A stretch of 64,000 nt of DNA from Bugula neritina. Taxonomy: Eukaryota; Bryozoa; Gymnolaemata; Cheilostomatida; Bugulidae. Position 1 is the first letter of the stretch. Each line of letters starts with the position of its first letter. Of this stretch, positions 26,001-36,633 are shown one piece after another. Position numbers and translations under genes: made by a program. The notes below the pieces were generated by a model. It saw only the letters and a program-made list of their open reading frames with translations. It searched no databases and had not been told where the DNA came from. The stretch lies in NCBI GenBank assembly GCA_964035545.1, contig OZ037765.1, positions 12,828,698 through 12,892,697 of the forward strand. The letters run 5' to 3'.

Positions 26001-27650
26001 AGTATATTAAGTTAAAATTTTCGTAATTAAGTGTGCTTCCAATTTCTGCCCTTTAAACCAATTTTAAATTTTAGCCTAATATAAATATATTATCTCTTTG
26101 TTTGCAAAATTTTATACCTTGGTACCAAAATGACATATTCTTCTGCTAAATATGCTATAGGCCATAGGGTGTCATTTATATAGTATATAGCCTAAAGTAA
26201 ATGGTGTTGCAAATTTTGTGATGCTGCATAAGTTATGGCAAAAGACTTGAGTGTAAGACTGAGGCTGCAAAACATGAAAAAGTAATATATTAATGCATGG
26301 TCATTTCATTCTCTAACCCTGTGCACTGATTAACACACACACTCATCCATCAATAATGATCAAACATATTAAAAATTTTCACATTGATATGGTCCCAAAA
26401 TATTATTAACTATGATAAACCAAGTGGTACTAAATATCAAAAGTTCGAGTATAACATAATTATTCACTTTAATAACACTCATAATAATAATTGCCATTGA
26501 TATCATGGTAAGCATGTGATTAACTTTTTTTACTCTGCTTAGGCTCTTACTACGGAATATTACATAATTAGGTATAACTCTAACTAATGTTCTATAAAAC
26601 ACTTGATTGCAGTTATTAATGAAACTATTAACTATTAGGCCAATGTAAGTCGAACAATTACAGTGCTGCTAATTCTATAATTCCAAGTGCAGATCCATGG
26701 TGCTTTACATTTACTACCCATGCATGTTGTATTTGAAAGAGCTAATAAAATTTAAAATTCAATTGTAGGTGACAAAGGGTTGACTACTTAGTGACGTAAG
26801 ATAATTATTGCTGTTACGGCCACTGCAATCTTATTAAGCATAGCGGTGATACTGACATCAATTGAGAATCAAGGCTCTCAGTGTGATTTTAATTCTTGCA
26901 AACAAAACGATAACAACTATGAGTCTCTCATTTCATTTACAATATTCTTTCTTCAGCTTTATTAAGCTTTTCTTCTAAAAACTGCTTGTTTCACCAGACT
27001 TTGTTTGCTGACTTTAAACCCCCCTCTCTATCCTTCTAGATTCCATATATTTTTCTTTTGTATTCCCTTGATTCAAGCAATGTGTTGAAGCAGAATTCCA
27101 TAGCAGCTCCATTGTCTTAAATTTCTTAGTCTAGTTATTCTGGTAACAGGTTGACAGCTGTGGGTTCCCTAGGCCTCTGTATCCTCAAGGCCGGAGAAGA
27201 AATGTTTAGCTAGGCAAGACATCCCATTTACTTTGCTAACTTTATATTTTATGTAGTTGGTCATCATAGCTTTGGGTAGTTGATTTTTCATTACACTGTT
27301 CCCCCTTGGCTCTTTAGCCCATATGACTACTCATCTGAGGAGGCAGAGGAGACTTTTTTGGGTCTTCTCAACCCACTGGGAAGTAGGAAACAATCTTCCA
27401 GGTCCTAGTCTTGATAGGCCAAGTAAGAAGGTGCAGTATTTTTGCCAGAAGTTCAGCACATGAGAGTAGAACCTATAACTCCTGCAGAGAATGATGTGTC
27501 TAAAGATTATGATTATTAATAATACTTCCAAAATAGTAATTTATAACTATCATCTTTACGAAGCTTCAACGCTGTGAAAGTGAATATTACCAATAGCAGC
27601 CTGTAAAGCTAACCAAAACCAAATCCAACTTACTTTCAAAGTAATTTGGT
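23020..27650. other. Gene-poor intergenic stretch
   Basis: The spacer upstream of the tolloid-like gene shows only short open frames with no family resemblance and no splice-linked coding signal. If the tolloid-like gene has a further 5' exon with a full pro-domain, it would be here, but none was recognised. The right end (about 26990-27550) may be the 3' untranslated part of the LINE that follows. Confidence 0.4.
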
Positions 27651-27654
27651 ATAA

Positions 27655-28790
27655 ACTTTTACTTCAACCTTAAGACTAATTCTAATTTTTTTCTTAAATT
27701 CAATATAGATATAAATTTTAACCCAACTGTTGTGATATCTAGTTCTACTGAGTCTAATCTGACAAGTTTAATATTAGCTATGAATTGCACTGCATTCACT
27801 TGTATTTTTTCTAAGCCAGAAATATCTTTCTTGCAGGTTGGGTCCCAAGCTGCGCTGGCATACTCAAGTTGTGGTATACACAATGATTTGAATGCAATCA
27901 ATAATGCTAGTTTGGGGGCGCAGTAGAGAACTCTTCCAATTATACCCAATTGTCTTCTAGCATTTAGTATTTTATTTGATATATGTTTGTCGAACCTGCA
28001 ATCTGATTGCAGTGTGACACCCAAGTATTTTGTAGTCTACACTATCTAGCATTGATCCATTTAATGTGTAATTGAGAGTATCTCCTACAGAGTTGAAACT
28101 TAATGTTTTGCTCTTAGAGTTGTTGAATGGCACATCCCACTTGTCTGCACCAAGAGAATCTATATTTACTAAAACTTGCTGCAGTCACTAAATGAGGCTA
28201 TCTACTGGTAGACAAGGGTGTCATCAGCAAACAAGGCACATGAGCAATCAAGACAGCCAGGTAGGTCATTAATAAAATGAGGAATAGTATTGGTCCCAAA
28301 ACCGATCCTTGTGGCACACCTGAAGTGACTGGTAATGGACCTGGGGTGTGACTTTACAAAGCCACTTAGTTAGGAAATTATTTATACAGCATAGGATTTA
28401 TTCATCCAAACCTGCAACCTTGAAAAGCTTTTTCATTAGCAGGGCATGAAGTACTCGATAAAATGCTTCAGTGAAATCCAAAACAGTTGCATAAATAGTG
28501 TGGTGTGTATCTGTAAATCTAAAATGGAGTTGTATACTTGCACAGACTTTTGTTTCACAAGAGAGGCCTTTTTTAACAAGTGCTGCCTACTGTTTAGCTT
28601 GGTGTCAATTTTTCCAACAGGTTTCTCAATACCAAATGCTTCAACATTTCACAAGGTATACTTGTTAGTGAAATGGGTTGATAGTTGTTGACATTGTCAA
28701 TGACGCCTGACTTGTAAAGAGGTGAGATGTTGGCTGTCCTCCATTTCGATGGAAGCTTTCCAGTTTTAAGAGTATAAGCATTAATTTGTT
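27655..28790 (-). mobile_element. Decayed LINE (jockey/CR1-like) reverse transcriptase fragment
   Basis: Read on the minus strand, from about 28790, RT motifs appear in order across several frames: LPSKWRTANISPLYKSG-like text, a degenerate VPQGSVLGPILFL block near 28310, the catalytic FADDTLVYQ near 28210, then DKWDVPFNNSKSK. An open 121-codon tail (28024-27659) follows, with GVTLQSDCRFDKHI and PQLEYASAAWDP, the usual region after the RT palm. Frameshifts and stops interrupt it, so it is inactive. It belongs to the same broad family as the copy at 42590-44300. Confidence 0.8.
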
Positions 28791-29640
28791 AATTATGAAG
28801 TTTAAACTAATAATAATATTAATAATTAATATTTATATTAATATTATTATTATGATTCCAATTGTTATTTATTATTATCAATTAACGTTTTAATTTATAT
28901 TATCATCATCATGATTTACCATGATCATTATTATTATGGCTTATAGTTATAGCCTTATAGGTCAACTATTACTATGGTCTATAACTATAAGTACAACTAT
29001 AAGTTAAAGTAAAAGTATAGCATAATTATAAGTATAACATTAATTTTAACGTTAAGTTTAACTTAAACTATAACTAATATACTTATAGTAATTACTATCA
29101 GTATCAGTATCACTGTCAGTATCACTATCAGTATCACTATCAGTATCAGTATCACATTCACTATGTCACATAGTGAATGTGATACTGATACTGATAGTCA
29201 CATAGTATGTGACTATCAGTATCAGTATCAGTATCAGTATGAGTATCAGCATCAGCATTAATGCAATTTTAAAATTGCTAAACTTATTTGTTATAACTTA
29301 TAAGTATAACCAACTAAACTAATTGCAATGATTATAAGTTTGATACCTACTATCTCTATAAGTACAACTACAAGTAATAGTTTAGTTATAGTAATCAGAA
29401 ACGACTTGTGAGAAATGACTGATGAACATATTTGCAAATGTAATTATCATGGTCAGCTGTTTACACGGTAATCTCTAGAAGCAGCACAAAGTTGGGGTCA
29501 TTGATTGCAGTGTTTGCATTGTCTGAACTGTACACTGGATACTTCTCCAACCACCGCACTCAGTGACTGCTAACGTTGTGCTGTTTCAAGCGATTTATTC
29601 TGTACACAAAACAGACATGCCTTAGTTCTTGTGTGGTTGG
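28790..29640. repeat. Cryptically simple repeat island
   Basis: The stretch is built from shifting short words: TAATATTAAT near 28810, TATAAGTATAAC near 28980-29050, and AGTATC/CACTATC near 29090-29260. It contains the perfect hairpins at 29137-29229. No coding signal is present. Confidence 0.7.
29137..29229. repeat. Two overlapping perfect hairpins
   Basis: A 30-bp perfect inverted repeat (29137-29166 and 29168-29197) has a one-base centre at 29167. Its right arm overlaps the left arm of a second perfect inverted repeat (29181-29204 and 29206-29229, centre 29205). Arms are made of GATACTGATA-type words plus CACATAGTGAATG or GTCACATA cores. Confidence 0.9.
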
Positions 29641-29655
29641 TTTTAAGTGTAAGTA

Positions 29656-30853
29656 GGGGTAACGGGGTAACAACGGTCATAGGGGTACAAAAAGCTGGTC
29701 AAATTATGAGGGAACTGATTGACTGAGAGTTGTGACTTTTTTTAATAAAAAGGTAATGGTAATTATTCAGCCATTGTAGTTTCAACATTTGGGGAGAATA
29801 TATTATTTTGAAGAGGCGAGTCAAAAACTGGTTTTACCTACTTTATATAAATTCTTTAAGATGTCATAAAAGCTTTATAACTTTTTACACTCAAACGTAG
29901 CAAGCCTAGTTTTTACTGATATTGTTGCCATTGTTTGTCTCTACATTGCTTAACTATAGTATAACAGCAAATACTAAAATAAATTTTCCTTAAGCCACAA
30001 TTATTTTCAACTTGGCCACACAGGGCACAATAGGCCACCTGACCTCCGCACTCCAGCCACAGACTTCAGCCACCTTAGCTACAGTTCAAGAAAAAACTCC
30101 ACCCAGAATTTTGCAGCATATGTTACTAAAGTTTTGTCTGATGAAATTTCCTGTGAAGTGGAAATAAAAAAGCATTTTTAGTTCTAAACAGTAATGATAA
30201 TGGCACCATAGAATTGAGTGATGTGCGTTTAATTTTGCCTCACCTGCTATCTGGTTTTTTGTAAAATGCGTAAACGTAAAAGCGGAGAATTCTGCAGAAA
30301 CAGCGGAAAAGTACTCAACCGAGAAATTTTTTTAGCATTCGCCGCGTAATACTTTTGTGTATGCGCGAATCATAGGTTTTAGTTGAAAAATGACACAACT
30401 CTATTATTAAAATAATCTTGCAGTAAGAAAACCCTGGCAGCGTGTTAAGTACTTAGTCTATTTCAGCCCTCACAACCAACGTGGTGGTGGCACAAACTGT
30501 ACAGCTAAAACATGATTTTTGCTGTAGACCTGAAAGAATATTTTTATTCACTTGTGTATATTAAATAGATAAATATCAGATGCAACCAAATCAGCAAAGT
30601 TTCAATATATTTGTTGTGTCCCACCCAGTGGCCCATTGTACCCGGTACCTGGGCACAATGGGCCAGTTTTTTCGTCACGAAAATTTCGTTATTCTGAAGG
30701 TTATGAAAGAGATAGAAACAACAAACTGATACCTATAATAGACAACTGGTGTAGCATTTAGACTAGAGATTATTGAACTAGTAACTTGAAAAACAGACGA
30801 ATGGGAGCAAACATTTCAAAATTCAGCCCATTGTGCCCCCCTCCCCGTTACCC
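29656..30853. mobile_element. Candidate 1.2-kb non-autonomous DNA transposon, unknown superfamily
   Basis: The ends carry an inverted GGGTAACGGGG motif: the left begins GGGGTAACGGGG and the right ends CCCCGTTACCC. The direct repeat AAGTA flanks both sides (29651-29655 and 30854-30858). Inside, a GGGCACAATGGGCC phrase recurs: as a palindrome at 30631-30665, inverted near 30826, and degenerate near 30020. No transposase frame is present. Subterminal repeats plus a 5-bp target duplication argue for a DNA transposon, but the terminal repeat is short and one G out of register, so this is a hypothesis. Confidence 0.5.
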
Positions 30854-31244
30854 AAGTACTTGAATTGTTTGATCTCTTACAGTTATACAAACTAACATAA
30901 AATATCTTATTTCTCTCCCACCCACCCTTGGTCCTTACAAAGAATATCTATCTTTTAATAGAAGGGTAGCAGTTACCATTTATCTAATGTATTTAAAAGT
31001 AGATACATTTTTACAAATGGCATCTGCGAACTAAAGCAGACCTTTTGGATTACTGGAGTTGAGTTTCCAACTAATGGGTTAATAACTCAGTAGCTGACAA
31101 GGTCTTTCCCACTGAACTGAAAAATATTATTTACAGTTCAGTGGTCTGCACTGAATATACTGAATAACCTTGGGTCTTCGCGACAAAATTATCATCTCAA
31201 CAATAAAGAAAACAACTCTACAATTTGCTCACAAAAATTTCTTA

Positions 31245-31622
31245 AGGCCTGGCCACACACTCGTGAGAATCACACGAAATCGTCTATTTGACACGAAAAA
31301 ACAATCATACGAGAAAATTTGAAAGAATTTAAACAAAATCGTCTTTGTTGGGTGTACACAACGATGACGATAGACGAAAAATCACAATCGACGATAAGCA
31401 CCATTTTATTGGTCAATAGAATTTTAACAACAGTAATTATTTCATTTCTTCCGAGTTTCTCTATTTGGCAATTTCTGCTGTTTGTATCTTGTGCAAGACT
31501 CATTCGCGGACTATTTATTATGTGTTTCTTCTGACGAGTGTGTGGCTGGTCATAATGAGAAGATAACTCACAAAAATCGTCACACGATTTCGTGTGATTC
31601 TCACGAGCATGAGGCCAGGCCT
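31245..31622. mobile_element. 378-bp MITE with 38-bp terminal inverted repeats, Harbinger-like
   Basis: The left end 31245-31282 (AGGCCTGGCCACACACTCGT...) matches the reverse complement of the right end 31585-31622, with about three mismatches in 38. A 3-bp direct repeat TTA flanks it (31242-31244 and 31623-31625). A TTA duplication and AGGCCTGGCC-type termini are usual for PIF/Harbinger-ISL2EU elements. There is no transposase. Open frames on both strands inside it are chance products of the inverted repeats. Confidence 0.85.
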
Positions 31623-31625
31623 TTA

Positions 31626-32750
31626 CTTCTGCTACCGCCACTTAATGTATGGTGATGGGATGATTAGGCGATAAGACTTAATTAAATTAAATTATAACAC
31701 TTAAACTGTTCAACATAATATTTGAAAACTTTGGCTTTTCTAACAATATTTTCAACACCTCAACAATTCATACAATTTCTTGAAATATAATTGGTAATGT
31801 TGAATTTTGAATCTATATACATTGTTATATCCCTTATGTTTATGTGGTTTCTAAAATCTCATTTACTACATGCACACACCTTATAATAATAGCAAAGCAC
31901 AAACTCCACTCAATTAATGCATAATAACTATTGCAATTGGCAATGGTAACACTAAACCTATTTAATAAGTTTAACAATTAATTACTTCACCATCATTATC
32001 ATTGGCTGTCCTTGTGAACTACATCTCTCCATTGACCCATTACTTACTATACCTGGCAATATATAGTTATACAGATACAAGATCTTTCAGCCACAATTAA
32101 AATCAATTTGTATACATTCAGTAATAATACCATAATAACTTTGCAAGTTGTAACAAGTATTACCAAAAATTTAAACTATAGTAGCAGGCTGGAATCTAAA
32201 AGTAAAGCTCAGTAAATACTCAAATTTGGTTATATAAATAATATAAGATTAGAGTTAAAACCTAATGCAAGCGAAACCCTCAGGCTATAGCAAAACTGTT
32301 ATGCATAATTGTAAATGTAATCACATTTTATGTTTTAAATAAATACGGGGTTATCTTCTTTATAAGAAAACCTTTCGGAAGTGTTGAATACACGCAAGCG
32401 CATCTGTTGGTTGATGCTGAGCGAAAATCTACAGGGTACAAAAGTTATGTCTTATTGGCTACACTTATGCATTCGTACCTATTATTGGATGAATAGTTCG
32501 GAGCCTCACTAATAATACCTAAACCTACATTTTCCGTGGTTAAACCCAAGGCCAATTTCAATTTGCTAAAGTATAAATTATAATAATAATAGTGTTCCAT
32601 CTGTTCCTAAGATTGGCTTTACTTAAAAATTAAAATTATTGACAAACTTATCAAAGTAATATTTAAATCAATGTTAATTGATTAATGCCTAAAGTGATAG
32701 CGCCTAAATAAAACTAAAATAAAAAATACAACCCCGAAACAGTAAAATTT
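31626..32750. other. Intergenic, nothing recognised
   Basis: AT-rich single-copy-looking sequence. No exon, RNA gene or clear repeat was seen. Confidence 0.35.
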
Positions 32751-32754
32751 TAAG

Positions 32755-34330
32755 TAAAGTGTATTACTGTTACTATTACTATTACTATTAGTATTACTAT
32801 TAGTATTACCATTACTATTAGTATTACTATTAGTGTTACTATTAGTATACTTTATTACTTAATACTTAGTCTTACTCTTATAGTTATATTTATAGTATTG
32901 CTATTACTATTAGAGTATTAGTACTAGTAGTTATAGTCAATATACCCTTTGGCATGGCATTGTTGTTGTCAGACTCAGTGTGAGTGTGACTAAGTCAAAG
33001 TGTCAGTGTGACTAAGTCAAAGTGTCAGTGTGATTGTAACTGTAAGTATCACTATCAGACTTCTTAAGTGTAACAATCACAATGTCTGATTCAGTGTGAG
33101 TGTCACTGTCTGTGTGAGATTGAGTCTGACAGTAACACTGTATCTGGGTGTGCTCAGACTCACACTCACTCGGAGTGAGTTAGTCACAGTCGACAGTGTT
33201 ACTCATACTGTAACTGTCAAACTCAATGCTGTGTTTGTGGGAGACTCACAGTAGCTGTGAAGAGTGTGCCCACATCATCATCATGTAAGATATATAAGTA
33301 TATATTATGAATATGATGATACTGATAGCATTAACATATTATCAATATGACTATGAGTATGATGATAATAATATAATATGCCATAGGCATGGCATACCAC
33401 ATATGCCTATCACTATGGCCTAGCCCTGTTGCCTATGGCTACCGCTATGACAGTGGCAACAGGCAATACCTTACCATGGGCTATGGCTATGCTTCTAGTT
33501 CTAGTTAATTTAGTTATTAATATTACATTTACTATTAGTGTTGATATTCATATTAGTTAATTAGTTACTATTAGTATTCGCATTACTTTTAGTATTAGTA
33601 ATACCAATAGTAATAGTTTTAGTTTTACTAGTATAAAATAAAGTTATAGTAATACATTTTCACTTTACACTTACACTAACACTGTCCTACAGTAATTTTA
33701 ATAATATTAGTATTAGTGTATTACTATTAGTTGCCATTAGTATTGCACTATCAGTATTAGTTATTTATTTATTATAGTTATATTAATACTTTAACTTAAA
33801 CTTTAGCAGTTCAAGTTTATAATTATTAATTAGAGGCTATGTCATACGTATAGTTTGGTAAACTAAATCAGCAAATTGCCAAATAGTGAATGTAATAGTA
33901 AATCACTGAGTCAGAAATTTATGTAATATTAATAATAATAGGCTAACAGTTATATTGATACTTATACTTAAAGTAACACTAATAGTAGTTTACTAATTGA
34001 TTAGATAGCCATAGCCACTCATAGGCTAAAACTACAGTAATAGTCATAGTATAACTATAAGTACAAGTAAAACTATTACTAAGTCTAAGGTATGATTATT
34101 GCTTTACTCTTGGTATTACTAACAACAAGTATAACACTATGGAAAAACTATAAGTATAATATTGACTATAACTATTACATAAGTATGACACTTACTATTG
34201 GCATGACTATTAGATTTAGTATATCGTAAGTAGTGAAATATAAAGATAATGTCTACTCAGTCAGTACTCACAGAGTTACTAGGAATGTGACTGTCACACT
34301 GACAGTGTAACTCAGTTATATTTTCTTAGT
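32755..34330. repeat. Cryptically simple repeat island
   Basis: Blocks of ACTATTAGTATT (32765-32900) give way to GTGTGACTAAGTCAAAGTGTCA-type words and their near-complements (32960-33240). These are followed by ATGATGATA and TATGGCTAT words, then TAGTATTAC again (33530-33780) and TATAAGTATAAC (34050-34200). Word types switch every 100-300 bp. Similar islands occur at 8020-8110, 28800-29260, 41575-42110 and 57650-58900. Confidence 0.75.
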
Positions 34331-36623
34331 TTTGTAATTTTGTCTTACTCATTTTCAGCAAATCAATTGTGACAAAACTTTATTAAAGAACTCATGCTAT
34401 CTCAATGTCTTCACTACTGTACCTAAGTGTTCAACTGTGGTTGATAGCTTGTTCACATTTAGCAATTGTTTTTATAAAGTAGAGATTGTAACTGATAAAT
34501 AATCTATTTACTATACTATGTACATCAAGAATGCATATATAATGAAGAAATGCATTTTGGAATCGTATTATGCACAGGAGCTGCTATTGACTGTAGTGAT
34601 TCATTGCAAATAATCAGTTTACTTTTTTAAATTAAAATAGGTGACAATTCATAGTCAATTAACTGGTATCTAGACCATTTTGTAAAAAACAACTTGACTC
34701 ATCGACATATTTTTTCACTTTTCGCTTAAACATTCCAATATTCCTTCGGTCTTTCTTTTAATTTTGCTGTTGTGTCTTTTTGTTATTAACCTCTTTGTTA
34801 TTGCAATCACGTGAAACAGTTTTGCCCTACTTCCTGGGAGACACTAATTGCAGCTAGACTCACTCTTACTAGTTGAGCTAATTATGCATGAGCAAATCAG
34901 AATTTTTTTTTAATGAAAAGATCATGGATTTTTAGTTACAAATACTCATAAAGCATATTAACTGGAATCTCAGATAAGCAGCATTTGTAATTTTACTTGA
35001 TTTAGTATGTACTGACTTTCTTTTGCTTATTAAATACAGTAGTACCTAATATATATGCCCAAATAAATCAATTAATTAAGTTTTAAAATTCTGCTTAATT
35101 ATCGCCATTTTGTTACCTTTTAAATTAAAAAAGCATTGGTGGTGATTGCATTAGTTTAGCATCACTTTTAACTATGATTAGTATTTAATTATTAAAAGTT
35201 CACTCCTATTCATACTTTTATTATGTTTATCCTCAAATAGTAAAGCTTGTAATAATTTAAGTGGGGTACAAACTACACAATGTCTTAATCTGCAATTATA
35301 ATATAAATCTAATAGCTTTTAAGTTTAGTTTATCGCTATTCTAAGGAAACCACAGCACTAAGACGAAAGGGTGCAAGAGTCAGACTATTTTTATTCTCAA
35401 ATTGTGTTTTTGTTTTTACTGGGTTATGTTGTTTTTAACATTTGAAATTATAAACTTAATGAATTGATAATGAATGACTTTCCAAAACACTGCCATGGAT
35501 GTCTGTTAGCATAACTGAGTAAAATTTTTAAGTTGCAGGGTTTTAATTGCTCTGAAAAGCTCAACTTGTCATGACGTAGTAACTTATTACAAACTCTATC
35601 ACAAATTACTGCACAATTCAGATATTAATGAAAAAAGATCGGTTATATGCTAATTAATCCAATGTGTTGCCTGTAAGTGTGGATTCACTGAGTATTTGAT
35701 CTACCATAGTTATAATTTTATTTCACAGAAGTTTGTTAATCTCCAATAGTATTTTGATAGTAGGAATAAATTTGGACAGATTGTATTGGTTAAATTGGAT
35801 TATAGCATGTGCTTTGCTGAATTATCTGATTAAATCTGACTAAATGTACTAGTAATTTTGACTATTTGTTGCTGTGAAAAAATATAGAACTCTACTCATA
35901 TAGTTGGGCATTCTCTAGCCAGCTGCTAGCTTGCAGTGAGAACAGCTAGTAAAGGTGCAATGTGAAGGGGGTGAGACCTACTGCCATTTCATTTTATAGT
36001 TGCTTGGTTTGAAAAAAATGAAATTACAAAAAAAATAATAAAATAAACATTTCATCATCATTGTACTTGAAACTTTATTATTATTTTAGGGTAGTTGTTT
36101 TATAGAATTTTGTGTTCCTCTTCTAACTTTCACATTATAAAATTTCTTCAAATATACCACAAATTACTGTTTCCATCCCAAACATTCGAACCTGGGAAAG
36201 TTTATGATTTAGTAATTGATATTATTGTTTATGATATTTCAAAAACTACTCTACAGCTGTATCAAACGTGTTGTGTGCCTTGTACCAAATTATAGTACCC
36301 AAGCCAGCTAAAAAAATTAATTGGCCTAATCAATATATTGGTATTGCAACATGCATTAAGTAAAGGTGCATTGCATTTTTACTTGTAAACACTAATACAT
36401 GCTCATTTTCCTCTGAATTTTTTTCTCTCGTAATATTGAAGTGATTACTGCCAATGGTTTTTACTAAGATACTTTGATAGCTTCCCTTGAATGCTTCATT
36501 GAGACTGACCGAGTCATAAATCACTACTGATTACTCTCCAGTGTCTGAGTAGACATTCTGAACTGTTATGTAATAGCAGTTGTGTTGTATTATGCTCGTA
36601 TAAATGAAGAGAATTGATTTCAG
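34331..36623. other. Upstream region of the MARCH gene
   Basis: AT-rich sequence without recognisable coding exons. A non-coding first exon of the MARCH gene is likely here, because a good acceptor (TTTCAG at 36618-36623) precedes the start codon. The donor could not be identified. Confidence 0.35.
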
Positions 36624-36633
36624 ATAGCCACAC

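Noticed and set aside
31270-31641. Overlapping open frames of 71 and 123 codons on both strands
   Set aside because: They lie within the MITE and arise from its inverted repeats.
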